In this document: one piece after another, positions 49,274-61,506 of the stretch
Position numbering within the stretch: position 1 is the first letter of the stretch
Layout: every line of letters starts with the position of its first letter
Assembly: GCA_963513935.1 (NCBI GenBank)
Contig: OY740769.1
Location: forward strand, 104,387,762-104,451,761
Direction: 5' to 3'
DNA length: 64,000 nt
Source of the DNA: Aphrophora alni
Taxonomy: Eukaryota; Arthropoda; Insecta; Hemiptera; Aphrophoridae
Program-made: the position numbers and the translations under genes
Notes under the pieces: model-generated
Database searches by the model: none
What the model was told of the DNA's origin: nothing
The model's input: the letters and a program-made list of their open reading frames with translations, nothing else

Positions 49274-50329
49274 ATGTCGAGCTATCATAAACACATTGAC
49301 GAGCTCACACAAAGTGGAAGAAATGAACCAAGTTATAGTACGAAGTCTCCAAGTTTAGTGTCAGTTGTGAGCGAAGATGGTAATAATTCAACCACCAATG
49401 GAACTGTACGTAGATTATTTGTGATAGATTTAAGAAACATAGAAGTCAAAACAAAAGTTAATTCGTACAAAGATCTTGGTGATAGTTTTGATAAAGTTAT
49501 TACACCAGCATTATCTGAAACTAACATACCACACCGGAAGCTGCCAAAAAGATCATACACCTGCCCAAATTGTAAACAGATATTTTATTATCATAGAACA
49601 TTAAATGAACATATATTGGCATTACATAAAGGGATTAAGGGTTATATATGCAATATTTGTAAAAAATCATTTGCTTTATATGACTATTTAGCAATTCATA
49701 AAACACATCATGAAAAGGATCTACAATTCAAATGTGACGAGTGTGGCAAAAGATTTCCACGCCAGTTTCAATTAAGTTGTCACAAGAAAACTAAACATTT
49801 TTCTGGACCTGTCATTTGTGAATATTGTGGTAAACACTTCAAAAAGTATAATGGATTACAAGCCCACAAATATATACATCATTCCAAGGATAATTCAGCG
49901 TATGTTTGTGATGTCTGCGGAAAATCTTTCATGTCTAAATGGTATTTAAAAGATCATATGCACATTCATGATAAACAAAATATGACCTGCGATATTTGCA
50001 GTAAAACATACCCTCATAAACGTGCTTTAAAAAATCATAAAAAATTTGTTCATTCTGCTAAACAAAATCATTTGTGTACAATGTGTGATAAAGAGTTTAA
50101 ACATCAAGCGACATTACGAAAACATATACTGTTCAAACATAAAAATATAGAAAAACCAAAGTGCCATATATGTGATGCAACGTTTTCACAGGTAACATCT
50201 TTGAAAACGCATATGAAAATGATACATATAGGTTTAACACCACATACATGTAAACACTGCAAACAAGAATTTAAATGGAAACAAACCTATGAAAAACATG
50301 AGCGGAAATGTTTGGAAAAACAAAAGTAG
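49274..50329 (+). CDS. C2H2 zinc-finger protein, copy 4 of the cluster
   Basis: A 351-aa paralogue with the conserved N-terminus (SLVSVVSEDGNNSTTNGTVR, LFVIDLRNIE) and nine fingers, the last C2HC with KWKQTYEKHERKC. The ATG follows the same TATTTGTTTAAG acceptor-like tract. Candidate contact residues that set it apart lie in finger 3 (RQFQLSCH), finger 5 (SKWYLKDH) and finger 8 (QVTSLKTH). The C-terminal tail is shorter, ending HERKCLEKQK. Its 5' flank is shared with copy 3 and the 44103 pseudogene, so these three are the youngest duplicates. AATAAA overlaps the region 12 bases after the stop (50341), which is very close. A (TA)n array begins 131 bp downstream. Confidence 0.9.
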   Translation: MSSYHKHIDELTQSGRNEPSYSTKSPSLVSVVSEDGNNSTTNGTVRRLFVIDLRNIEVKTKVNSYKDLGDSFDKVITPALSETNIPHRKLPKRSYTCPNCKQIFYYHRTLNEHILALHKGIKGYICNICKKSFALYDYLAIHKTHHEKDLQFKCDECGKRFPRQFQLSCHKKTKHFSGPVICEYCGKHFKKYNGLQAHKYIHHSKDNSAYVCDVCGKSFMSKWYLKDHMHIHDKQNMTCDICSKTYPHKRALKNHKKFVHSAKQNHLCTMCDKEFKHQATLRKHILFKHKNIEKPKCHICDATFSQVTSLKTHMKMIHIGLTPHTCKHCKQEFKWKQTYEKHERKCLEKQK

Positions 50330-50456
50330 AAAGAAGAAGAAATAAAACGTAAGCAGATTACCTGTTCCTTCCACTCGTACTGTATATATTTGGTTTCACA
50401 GCAATTAAATGTAGCATTAACACAGTTGTATGGATAACCTTAAATCTTTATATATA

Positions 50457-50459
<3 letters not shown>

Positions 50460-50508
<49 letters not shown>
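50460..50508. repeat. (TA)n microsatellite
   Basis: About 49 bp of TA in the 3' flank of copy 4. Confidence 0.95.
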
Positions 50509-50509
<1 letters not shown>

Positions 50510-50513
<4 letters not shown>

Positions 50514-52075
50514 ACAGTACTCTTCAGTCATAAATAACAGTGGCAAAGTAAGGAAGTAAATATACAACAACTTTGATTTATAAATTTGTAAATAATTTCA
50601 TTATTTTAATTGTTCCTAATCTTTCATAAACACAAGTTTTGTCAAATATCTTTATCTTTTTTATCGTAATATCTATTGATTGTGCAATATACATTAAGGC
50701 AAAAATAAATGTTTCCTCTTGGCTTTTGCAAAGTCTTATTATAAAATTTTGGATTCAACAATTCAAAACAAAAATTTTAGGTTACAATAGATTATGTGTA
50801 TTCTACTACAAATGTAACCATGATTAAAGATGAATGAATTTTTGTAATACAAATGGATGATTACAGGAGCTCTTAGTATGACCTTTACTTAAAAATGTAA
50901 TTAACTGATCTTGACCTCTAGAACATATTATGAAAGGTTTTGAAATCATCTAAATATGTGTAGATAATTACACACTATAACTTATATGTTTTAAACTGTT
51001 GTCTTAATTTGCTATTTACCCAACTCTAAATCCTAAACCTATATTTTCATGTAGAAGTTACGGATATGCTGTAGGTACATAAACATATTATGACATAAAT
51101 TTGGTAAACTTCGATTTGTCTGGGTGAAATTTTATCTACCGCCTTTTTGATAAATGTCTAGAACCAATAAAACATTACTCTTCAAGTTTGAAAATTTAGC
51201 CTATGCTCCATTTGATCTAGAACTGCTTTAACTCGAATGTATCTATGGATGGAATATCTGCTGAATCAAGGTTAGTTTACCTGGTTACAGACTGGAACGG
51301 AATTGAAATTATACATATGCAATTTTTTTCTGATTTTGTTCAAAATTTGTTACATAAATTTCTCATAATTTTTCAATAATTTAACTTCAAATACCTCAAA
51401 TTATGTTAAAATTTGCAGATCATTGTATATCCACCTAACAATATCATTCCTAAATTCGACAGAAGTAATTTAGCACTCGGCAAAAAATAATCATTAATAA
51501 ATTAAACCAATATAATTGTAATTGTTTAATTATTGATGTGTAATGCTAATGTTATTTACATTCAAAAATGTGTAAGAAATATTCAAAAAATTCCCCCATA
51601 TTGTTTAAGATACTATTGATAATAAGACACTGGAGAAAATATAAACTTCTCAAGTGATTGTTTGTTCATTTCCATTTTTAAGATACAAAATGGTTTTTAT
51701 ATTTTATTATTATTTGATTTCCCGCAAATAGTTTTTGGAGAGGGGGTGGGGGATTAAAGGTGAAAACCATTGTAGTCATCTCTGGGTCAGGTAATATTCA
51801 ATATTTGCATCTGAAAATACAGAAACATTATTGGGCATTTGGAGCTATATTATTTACAAATAGCAACAATTTTCATCCATTATTTGTATTTAAAATTATA
51901 ATTTTACTCCATTCGTGTTTATCTCCAAAATCATGCAGTTTACAGTAAGTAAGGGAAGGAGAAGAAGGTCAATGTTAACCCAAAATAATAATAAATTTGT
52001 ACGTCTGGATTGCATTATTTTTATACTGAAAATATGGTAAACACCATGTTTTCAGTATAAATGTTTATCCATAAA
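50510..52075. other. Intergenic region, nothing recognised
   Basis: Frames at 50639-50827 and 51760-51948 have no known motif. A pair of complementary blocks near 52020-52060 (ATACTGAAAATATGG and CCATGTTTTCAGTAT) forms a short hairpin. Confidence 0.5.
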
Positions 52076-52079
52076 TGTA

Positions 52080-52480
52080 ATTTAACTGAATGTACTTGTA
52101 ATAATAACGGAAATATAAATTTTCATCTTCGTGTAGGAGAAAACCCTGTTTGTGTGGTGTATGTGTAAAATCATAGTTCAGTTAAACTTTATAAATATGA
52201 TAATTATGATCCAGTATTTGTTATTAAAGGGGGATTGAGACAATATAAAATTTAACACTTGGATCCAGTTAGACATAAATGTAGACACTGTAGTCCAAGT
52301 TGGAGGTTGTAAATGACACAACCATCATAGTAGGATAGAATATAAAATAAGACAGAAAATCTTATGATTCTTATGCTGAAAATTCATCACCCCATGTATG
52401 TTATTGAAAGTATTATGATTATAGAAAAACTTATATTGATATTGTTTATAAATCCTCTGCTCTATAAGTTAAAAAAAAAA
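52080..52480 (+). pseudogene. Eroded zinc-finger debris
   Basis: Broken frames read HLRVGENPVCVVYV (a HTGEKPxxCxxC-like pattern), then LRQYKI, HKCRHCSPSW and THVCY-K-YDYRKTYID-like text. This fits several degenerate C2H2 fingers with conventional linkers, so it may stem from a different zinc-finger family than the main cluster. No continuous frame remains. Confidence 0.45.
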
Positions 52481-52986
52481 AATTAACTTGTTAAGGTTGA
52501 GTTGTTGACATGAGTAAAATGTGTGGAGGCTCTTTTTACTTCTCATTCCATTTAAAGAGAAATTATTATAATAGATAAACAAATCAATATTATTTAATTG
52601 ATGTGTCAGTTTTTGTGTTTCTGTCCATTGAAAAGTTTGTACATTATTTAAATAAATAATTGTTTATATTTTAGTATTGTATCTAGATATTCAAATTTTA
52701 AAATCATTTGAAGAATACTCTTAGTAAGTTTCTCTGTGCTAGAAAACAGGCAACTAATAAAACATTGAGCATTGATTTTAGCATTGAGTTGAAGTTTCAG
52801 CTATTTGTAGCGTCATCACCAGACCAATTTAGTGCTGTTAGAATTTAAATATCAACACTATTATAATAAATCCTGAAGGTGAGATTTTCCTGAAACACGT
52901 TAAACAAAATAATTTGATGATTCTATAAATGAATGGAATAAGTGGTCCATTAACACTTAAAATCCTAACATTATTATTCTTATATA

Positions 52987-53588
52987 CAGAGTTATTAAAA
53001 AAGAATGAACAGATTTCATAATGTAAAATTTTATTAAGGAAATTTAATAAATCCTACTAAATCACATTATTCTACCCATAATCAAGTTTTATTTCCTGTC
53101 TTATAAGTGTTCAATGTGACTACCAGAAGCAGCAAGATGAACATCTAGGCAATATGAGAATTCTTCCCAGGATTGCAAACTGATGGCTTGTTTGATTTGT
53201 AGACTTCCGTGGGTTGTGCTGAAATACATCACGAATTCTCTCCATTTGTTCCTTTTAAACTCCCGGTCATCCTGGATGTTTCTTTGGTTTTCTACAAACC
53301 AGTACTACAACTAGTCTCTTCAAACTGTTGAAACCATCATCGAATGTTCTTCAGGGATGGTTGAATCTCCTTTGGAAACAACACTAGACTGTCATTACCG
53401 AATTTGTTTTTATAAAATCAAAAATGCAGAATGCCTTTGTTGTTAACTCACCTTTTTGTAGAGATCAATGCACCTGCTGCAGTTATTTGAAACGTATTCT
53501 TTCAAATAACATGTGACTCATTTCTTGACGGCTTTATTGAATGAATAAATTGAGTCATGAAATAGTTTATTCTTTTTTAATAACCCTG
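52987..53588 (-). mobile_element. Internally deleted mariner-type element (602 bp)
   Basis: Terminal repeats CAGAGTTATTAAAAAAGAA and CAGGGTTATTAAAAAAGAA (right end on the other strand) extend about 30 bp and are flanked by TA. Minus-strand fragments read FDDGFNSLKRLVVVLV, then QMERIRDVFQHNPRKSTN, the latter matching the (V/M)ERIRE-F-RSPRKS block of DD41D/mariner N-termini. The catalytic half is missing. The ends resemble, but do not equal, those of the element at 45255. Confidence 0.8.
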
Positions 53589-53599
53589 TAGTGTATAAC

Positions 53600-54690
53600 A
53601 ATTATAAGCACTGCACACATTAAAAATTTTTTATCATATACCTCGATCTTATTATTTATAACATTGTTAAATAGGCTAGTTTTAATTATGTTTGTACTTT
53701 GTTTTCTCTCTCCTTGTACTATCCAGAGGCGTCTAAATAAATTAATCAAAATAAATTATTTATAATGTGGTATGCTCTTTTAATTTGGAGACAGAAATTA
53801 ATGTAAATAATCAATTTAGTCATAATTATCTTTATTATGGAGGCGAAAGTAAGACCATAAGATCCTCTTTTCCACTTAACCTCAAAACAAAGTCCATTTC
53901 TTCACAAACTTATATAAAAAGAAAGGTAAATCATAATCACATTCTCAAACGCTTTCACCTAAGACAAAACCTTCTTAGTCTCAGGAATACTCAATATGAG
54001 TGCAAAACCAATAGACCAAAGTCTTTTTGAATTGAGATCTTTGATGCATGATCTTTGATGCTTTTAAAATTTCTGGTAACAAGTTCTAAAACCTACAATC
54101 TGACACAGTATAAGATTTATTAAAAGTGACAGTTCCGTGCTTTGATGTAACTAATAATTTTGAATTTGAGCTAAAATAAAACCTTTCTACCTAGATAATG
54201 AGCCAATCTATTGAGAAGAACAACAAAATATGATAGTTCTGAAAATAGGTGTTTTAAAATTGAAATTTGTTTATAATATTTTGCAAAACATGACACTCAC
54301 ATTTTAAGAAAAAAATTAAATTTAAACAATCATTTTTGTCATGCTGAAATTTGTTAATGAGTTCCACAGTTACCTTGTTAATTTCTGTGTCACAATAATT
54401 AAAAGATGGAAAACTATGTTTTCACAAGCTGCACTCTAAAATTACATGGCAAAAATTATTTCGCTTTATTCAAATTTGTATTACGTGTTTCATTAACCTG
54501 GTATGTCCATCTTAGAGTGTTGTCAATATTTAATCTAGGATTTTCTAACCATGGTGTCAAGAGATTTTTAAACTTATGTAAATAAGTTTATATAAAAATT
54601 TGTTGTATGTATAAAGGAATAATTGTTATTTCTTGTTGCTTGTCGCCTTTCGTTTATTCAATATTTATCTGACTATACATAACATAATAA
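53600..54690. other. Intergenic region, nothing recognised
   Basis: The frames at 53567-53749 (-) and 53767-54030 (+) show no known motif. No repeat boundaries were seen. Confidence 0.5.
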
Positions 54691-54778
54691 ATATTAGACA
54701 ATGTTTAATGGCAAACAATTAATATAATAGTTTACACAGAATATTGCTCAAGCAATAAAATCACTTTATTTGTTTGAG

Positions 54779-55603
54779 ATGTTGAACCATCATAAACCTA
54801 CTGTTAAGCTCATACGAAATTGAAGAATTGACACCAAGTTGCAAGTTTAGTGTTAGTTCCCAACAAAGACAATAATAATTCATCCACCAAAGGAACTGTA
54901 CATACAATAAAAGTGATAGACTTAAGAAACATAGATGATAAAAAAAGTTAATCCATGGAAAGATCTTTGCACGTATTGATTGCAGACATGGTCAATAGTT
55001 TGGTCAATTTATTACTCCAGGAATATCTACAACTAAATTACTGCTTTGTGGATCATAAAAAGAATCTTACATCTGCCAAATTGTAAACAAATATTTTAAT
55101 ATCGTAAAACATGTTAAATTAACATATATTAGCAGCACATAAAGAGATTAAGGGTTATAAATGTAATATTTGTGGAAGATTAATTGTTTTACATGAGTAC
55201 TTTAAATCTCATATAGCATACCATAAAAAGGTTCGAATGTTCAAATCTAATGATTGTGAAAAAAATGTTTACAAGTAAATTTGATTTAAATAAACATAGA
55301 AAATTGATATATATATATATATATATATATATACTCTGAAATTTAGTATGGTTAGTTTCTACTCTTAATTTAAAAGTTATTAACTTCTTTATCTCTATTG
55401 AATAATTACAATATACAGTACAGACATAAACCAGATGGAAAAAACCTAACTTTATCTGTGATGCAACATTTTCACAGTAAACAGCTTTGAAAAATCATAT
55501 TAAAATGATACTTATATTTTTAAACACTGGAAAGAGGAATTCAGAGGGAAACTCACCTATGATAAACGTGAGCAGAAATGTTTCGAAAAAAAAGAAGGAA
55601 TAA
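54779..55603 (+). pseudogene. C2H2 zinc-finger pseudogene with internal deletion
   Basis: The start region is kept (TATTTGTTTGAG then ATGTTGAACCATCATAAACC), but the frame breaks within 15 codons. The N-terminal block NNSSTKGTVHTIKVIDLRNI is readable, as are fingers 1-3 in pieces (YKCNICGRLIVLHEY). After a (TA)n run at 55307-55332 the sequence jumps to the end of finger 8 (LICDATFSQ) and the terminal EFRGKLTYDKREQKC. Fingers 4-7 are missing. It is dead. The ~80-bp 5' flank resembles that of the other copies. Confidence 0.88.
55307..55332. repeat. (TA)n microsatellite
   Basis: About 26 bp of TA at the deletion junction of the pseudogene. Confidence 0.9.
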
Positions 55604-55609
55604 GAAACA

Positions 55610-56435
55610 TACTGGATCACATTTGGATTAGTATGTCAAACCTCATCCTTTTTATGTTGCGGATTTTATTAGGTGCCGCAAAATTACGATCTAGTTATGT
55701 CATTGTAAGTAAAGCTTAAATCATTAAAAATCTTTAAGGAAACTAAATATAACTTATTTATGGTTTTGACAATTTTTTCATAATTTCAGATTCCTTTAGT
55801 TATTAACTCCTTTTTACAATTATAATAGAAACTATGTTTCAATAATAATTTGTAATGATCACAAATTATATAAAATATGAAAGCAACAATTTAATTGTAT
55901 CCTGTTCTATTGCACGCAGTAGAAGATATCCTGAAATATCTTACCAGTAATAAGACAAGTAACAAGTTTTGTTAACTTGTTTCCATGCCAGATAATTTGA
56001 GGTTATATTGGATTATGTTTTAAATGGCTTTAAGATACACCCTATTTAATCTTTTGAGGTAATGAAATGCAACCTTTAAGGTCTTGTACATTACAAAACC
56101 TAAGTACTTTGTTAACATGTTTAAATACAGTATTGATAACACATATCTGTTTACCAGAATATTTTATAGGTTTTTATTGAAATCTAAAGCATCTTTGAAT
56201 ACTTTTACTGTGTTTTAATAATTATAGTATAAAATAAGGATGGTCGTTAAATAAATTAAATTATAATCATTATTTTGGAACATTTTACTCATTTCATTTT
56301 GCTCATTTGTGAAAACTTATTGCACATGAGAGTATATTACTAAAGAGATTAGTGCATATTAATTTAGTGTATAGGATTTTTTTATTTTAAAAATTATAAA
56401 CATAATTTACATCAAAAGACCTAAGTAATCGGTTT
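55610..56435. other. Intergenic region, nothing recognised
   Basis: This interval lies between the pseudogene and copy 5. It should hold the upstream intron or promoter of copy 5, but no exon or promoter signal could be supported. Confidence 0.45.
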
Positions 56436-56446
56436 CTTTGTTCAAG

Positions 56447-57613
56447 ATTCCGAGCAATAGTAAATCTGCCGAGCTTGAAAACGAGGGACACCATCAATTT
56501 AGTTACAGTGTACTGACTCCAAGTTTCATGAAAGTTGTAATTCAAGACTATAATCTTATAGCTATCAATAACCCTGAACCCATAATACAAGCAGTAGCTT
56601 CAAACAGTAAAGGAATGCCACAAAATGTTGAGTCATTTGAAGAAAATGATCTGAGTAAAATTTCAAGAGATAAAGTCTTGTTTGTGAAAAATATTACAAT
56701 ACCACGTAACAGGCATAAATGTAAAATTTGTAATGAAGGTTTTAAGCGTTTTTCACATTTACAACTACATATGCAAGTTCACAGTGATGGTAGTGGACCT
56801 AAGTCACGAGGCAGATATAAATGTCCAATTTGTGATGAAGGATTTCAATTTAAAACATTATTAAGAGTTCATATTATGTCACATAACGGCATTAAACCTT
56901 ACAAATGTAACATATGTCAGAAAACATTTTTATTTGAAGAGCATTTGACCAATCATAAAATACTTCATACTGAAGATCGACCAATTAAATGTGATCTATG
57001 TGATAGAACTTTTAAACATGCAATTCATTTATCTAGTCATATGGCACATCATTCTGACCAGTCAAGAGTGTGTGAGCATTGTGGTAAATTTTACAAGACC
57101 TATAGTGGATGGCATTCTCACCAACAGATTCATCATTGGTATAATCCCAAAAAGTCTGTGAAGTGTGAACAATGTGGAAAATCTTTTGCATCAATCGGTA
57201 TTTTGAATAAACATACACGTAGGCATGAAGTAGAACCGGTGACTTGTGAAATATGTAAAAAAACATACACAAATAAGTATTCTTTAAAAGTGCACAGAAA
57301 TACCGTACATGTGAGCAAAATGAAACACCAATGTGGTGTTTGTAAAAAGATATTCAAACATAAATTTACGTTACAAGTACATATAGATTCTAAACATTCT
57401 GGCAAAGAAAAACCCAAGTGTGGAATCTGTAATACAACATTTTCTCAGAAAACTTCTTTACGAACACATATGAAAATAATACATTCAGGTTTGAAACCTC
57501 ACACTTGTAAACATTGTAAACAGCTGTTTAAGTGGAAACAGACATGTGATAAACATGAGTTAAATTGTTTAAAAAGTGAAAGTGATTCAAATGAAGTAAA
57601 TGAGCCTAATTGA
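56447..57613 (+). CDS. C2H2 zinc-finger protein exon, diverged copy 5
   Basis: The open frame from 56447 gives 388 residues. Ten fingers begin near residue 90: nine C2H2 and a C2HC terminal one (CKHCKQLFKW...HELNC). There is one more N-terminal finger than in its paralogues, and finger 5 (CEHCGKFYKTYSGWHSHQ) matches the conserved finger 4 of the others. Where the others have ATG, this copy has ATT (AAG ATT CCG AGC), and an in-frame TAA lies at about 56426. The first Met in the exon is residue 28 (MKVVIQ). The tract GGTTTCTTTGTTCAAG just before looks like a 3' splice site, so I treat 56447 as the start of a spliced, phase-0 terminal exon. Its N-terminal region is only faintly similar to the other copies. 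Probably a functional nuclear factor with an unseen first exon. Confidence 0.85.
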   Translation: MPSNSKSAELENEGHHQFSYSVLTPSFMKVVIQDYNLIAINNPEPIIQAVASNSKGMPQNVESFEENDLSKISRDKVLFVKNITIPRNRHKCKICNEGFKRFSHLQLHMQVHSDGSGPKSRGRYKCPICDEGFQFKTLLRVHIMSHNGIKPYKCNICQKTFLFEEHLTNHKILHTEDRPIKCDLCDRTFKHAIHLSSHMAHHSDQSRVCEHCGKFYKTYSGWHSHQQIHHWYNPKKSVKCEQCGKSFASIGILNKHTRRHEVEPVTCEICKKTYTNKYSLKVHRNTVHVSKMKHQCGVCKKIFKHKFTLQVHIDSKHSGKEKPKCGICNTTFSQKTSLRTHMKIIHSGLKPHTCKHCKQLFKWKQTCDKHELNCLKSESDSNEVNEPN

Positions 57614-57619
57614 GAAATT

Positions 57620-59994
57620 AGTAATATATAGAACTCGTTTTTGCTTTGTTGTGATTTTTTTAAAAATATATATTTTTGTACTGTTACTCTACAATAGATA
57701 AATAATGAATCCTTTTAACAAAAATTAAAAACCGTTATAAATATTACATAGGTCCTATATATTTTTTTATAGTATAAAAACAAAAGCTTACAATAATTCA
57801 AATTAACATTGCTCTACTAATACTAGAAGTAAGGGACAACACACTGACAAGAAAAACAGTTTTGCAGATACATGAAGTTATATTTTTTGTTTAGATTTCA
57901 GGAATATCACGTTTTAAATTTTAATAATTTCAGGGCGGGAACTTAATTCTTAGTGTAAGAAGTCATTTAATACATTTAACTTATAAATATTTAGTTCATT
58001 CCTATTTTGAAATTGACTAACTAAATATTACGAACAAAAATTGTTAAGGATTTGAAGCATTAAAATAAAAATATGAAGGAGTCAATAAACGTTAAAACTC
58101 AACAGATTTAAAAATATTGGACTTAAAGGAAGCAATTTTAACATTAACATATTTTTACGATTATGATATGCTTTTCTGTAATCAAGCCATTTCACTCTTT
58201 TTCTGTTCTCTTTCTTTTTAATGATTGGTTATTATTTTTCACCCTTCTAGGCTAATGAGGAATATTGCTGCTTATTGTTTCACCATCCTTACATTATACA
58301 TCATTATTATGCATATTTTAAATTCTGGTACTTTATATGTGCTTCATATTGGTGTTTAAGTACTGGCCGATGAACAATATTGTTTTACTATTTGATTAGG
58401 ATCATGTTGAGTTGGTAACATTTATTTATAGCATTTATAACTAGTATAGAAATAATGCCCTTGTGGTTACCTCTTATTAAAAATGAGCTTAAAATTGAAA
58501 ATTAACAAAATCTTAATGAAAAAAAAGGCTGAAGTTTTAACTGTTGAAAGCGAAGGAATTATAACGCGTTCAAAGGCTAGGAAATTAAAAGAGAGGACGC
58601 TGTAGGCGTTAACTACTGGTTTCTTAACTCTTCTCCCCTCCCAGTTGGCAGATTGTTTCACAACAGTTAGTTGTTCTGTGACTTTGGTTGTGAATAGATC
58701 TATTTTGGTTGGTATTTGTCAGCTGCTGTGTACTCCGGTCATGATCTCTTTTGACTTGTGGTTTCCTGATCACATGTGAGTTTCTTTTTAGTTTTTGACC
58801 GTTCAGAGCTTTATCCTGGGTGTATTTTCATTAGGTTTAGTTTCAGAGCATAAGCCTAGACATCTAGGCGTGTGTTCTGTCTGCATGTTTTAGTTTGTAA
58901 GTTAGGCACTTGATAACGGGAGTTAATGTATAGTCTCGAAATGTTGTGTATTGTTTCTTATACACAAATGATGGCAAATGTCCTAACAAACAATAATATT
59001 AATACAAATATTCCATCATTAAGAAATAATTTAAAAAATAGAATACAACCTAATATTTTAATTTTACTGAGAAAGACATACTTTTTTTACATTTCCTAAC
59101 TAAAACACCAATACGGAATCCAATCTCTCTGATTTTCTCTGCTAACATGGTCAACAAGTAAGGTCATTTCAGCTATCGCTCATTTTTTAACTTTTCTAAT
59201 AATTTTCCATTAGTCACAGGAAGATGAATTTTGAATCTAGACGAATTTAAAGATCCTTTGATCAGAATTATGGAACTAGACAATTACAATCTGTGTTTTA
59301 GGGATGTCTTTATCGCCCACAACTCTTAGGTTGGCATCCTTCAAGGGTTTCAGCATATAAACCAAGAACAAAATTCTTAGCTGTTATTTCATCAGCTCAT
59401 TTCATGAACCATGGGGAGGAAATTTAACGTCATACTGAGAATGTAGGACTTTTAGATTCATTTTAATAATTTTGCAGTGTTTTGATTCAATTTACATATA
59501 TATTTTGAAATGAAACGGTGTCTTAAAAATCTTGTTACAGAGTGAAGTAATAATGATTGTTAGTCAATATTAACTAAAACATTTACACCAAATGATACTA
59601 GTAAACCCAATGTGGAATCCAACTGAAATACATTGAATTTGGTAAAAACAATGATAGAAAATCAATATAAATTTATTTATAATAGAAAATCAATATAAAT
59701 TTATTTATAATATACTCTGATATTTACCTAAAAACCAGAGTCCATGTCAATACAGACTCCATAAACTCCACATAAATTACAATTGACAATAATTCACAGA
59801 AATTTCCAAACATCTATATTGAAATCATTAAAAATAGTAACAAATAAAGCAATATATTTTCCTAGTTACAAACATTAAATGTCCTAGTGTTTAGTAATCA
59901 TGTAGACAAAGTTTTTATTATGTCTTGATATATTTTTGTATCAGATTACGTTGAAAAATTAAAATTGGTATCTCACCACATATGCATAACAAAG

Positions 59995-60026
<32 letters not shown>

Positions 60027-61195
60027 AATATATATTTATAAGGAATATGGAGTATGGTACCCTAATAACTTTTCTTTTTTTTTTCATGAATAACAGCTGA
60101 TATTTTATAACAAGTGACATGTAAAATCAAAATTAGGATTAAGTTATTAATTTGGATTAAGTTGCTGCTGTTCTTAATGGGCAAAATTTTTGTGTCATTT
60201 CAACCACTTTTGTTGGTTAATTTTGTGGTATTGAAATATGGTTATAATTGTTAAGTAATACCAATTGTTATAATGTTAATTTGGATATTTGTCACCATTT
60301 GTGAATGACATTTCAAATAATTGAAAATAAAATGTCCAAATGAACATATGAAACATCCATCATTATCTATTAACTGTAAATATAGAATAGTGTTAATATT
60401 ATCATTTTATTTGTAATCTGATTGGTCTTGTTTAATAAACCAAACTATAAAGACTTGTTCCAAGGATTTTATTTCTCCTACAATTTGTTTAATGTGTTCT
60501 ATTGCCATTTGTATTAATAGTGCATGGAAAAAATAAAAAAAAAATCATAGTAAAACATTTTTCAGAATTATGTAATTTATTATAATTTTTAATTATGTAA
60601 CTTATGTTAAATATTTATTTCTTTTATTGTACTGAAAGCATTAAATAAATACAATAATATAGCCTACATTTTTTAAAAGAAGTACTTCTTAAAATCCTGA
60701 GTTCTTTAAAGGGTTGTAGTTTTTTTTTATCCCTTTTCACATTTATGTTGCATCATTAAAAAAAAAATTGTTTTTTAAACATACATTTTTGTTCAACAAG
60801 TCATCCTTCGCGTTTGGTACATCAAACATTTCTGTTTTTTAAATTATAAAGATCTAGCAGCAATATATATGAAATTAGACAATTACATACTTTGCTGGGC
60901 TGCCTTTAAAAGTAGAAGCTCAAAATAAAAATTCTTTTTACATTCAGTTTGTAATTGTTCTTCAAAATGAAATGTTACTTAACTTCCTTCAGTTGAAATT
61001 TTTCAATTTAGCAGGGTTTTCCATTCTGAAACAAAAACACTGAAACCTCTTGGGTTTAATAAGTTAAACAAATAGGTTAACAGTCCCTTGGAATTGATTC
61101 TTAGCCTGAGGAAAAAATACAGGATCAGGAGAACCATGATTATCTAAGTTAATGTGGTCGAGCTTACCTCTGATAAGAAAAACTTTAGATAATAT
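57620..61195. other. Long A+T-rich region without a recognisable gene
   Basis: No frame shows a known domain. A slightly GC-richer patch at 58550-58760 ends with CACATGTGAGTTT, which could be a 5' splice site or part of a promoter, but nothing else supports a gene. A 27-bp tandem duplication lies at about 59653-59710, and a (TA)n run at 60004-60026. Confidence 0.5.
60004..60026. repeat. Short (TA)n array
   Basis: About 23 bp of TA followed by imperfect TATA-rich sequence to 60040. Confidence 0.85.
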
Positions 61196-61253
61196 GGACA
61201 ACTAAAAAGACCAATACAGTACTAACAACTGTGATTATATAAAATTGTCCTCC

Positions 61254-61257
<4 letters not shown>

Positions 61258-61309
<52 letters not shown>
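61258..61309. repeat. (TA)n microsatellite
   Basis: About 52 bp of TA inside the gypsy relic. Confidence 0.95.
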
Positions 61310-61313
<4 letters not shown>

Positions 61314-61506
61314 TATAATTCATTTCCCCTTCAAGATCATCATAGTCCAACAAATATGTAGTTTTGCCTATTTTTGTTTTTCTAATTATATATGGTCCGG
61401 AATAAATATTAAATATTTTGGCCATTTCTCCTTCTCCAAAATTAAAACTTCTTATTAAAATATTCAGCCCTAATTTTTCCCTTCCTCCTTATTCTCTGAC
61501 TTGCCA

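Noticed and set aside
57033..57417. Minus-strand frames opposite fingers of copy 5
   Set aside because: Antisense shadows of the finger-coding region.
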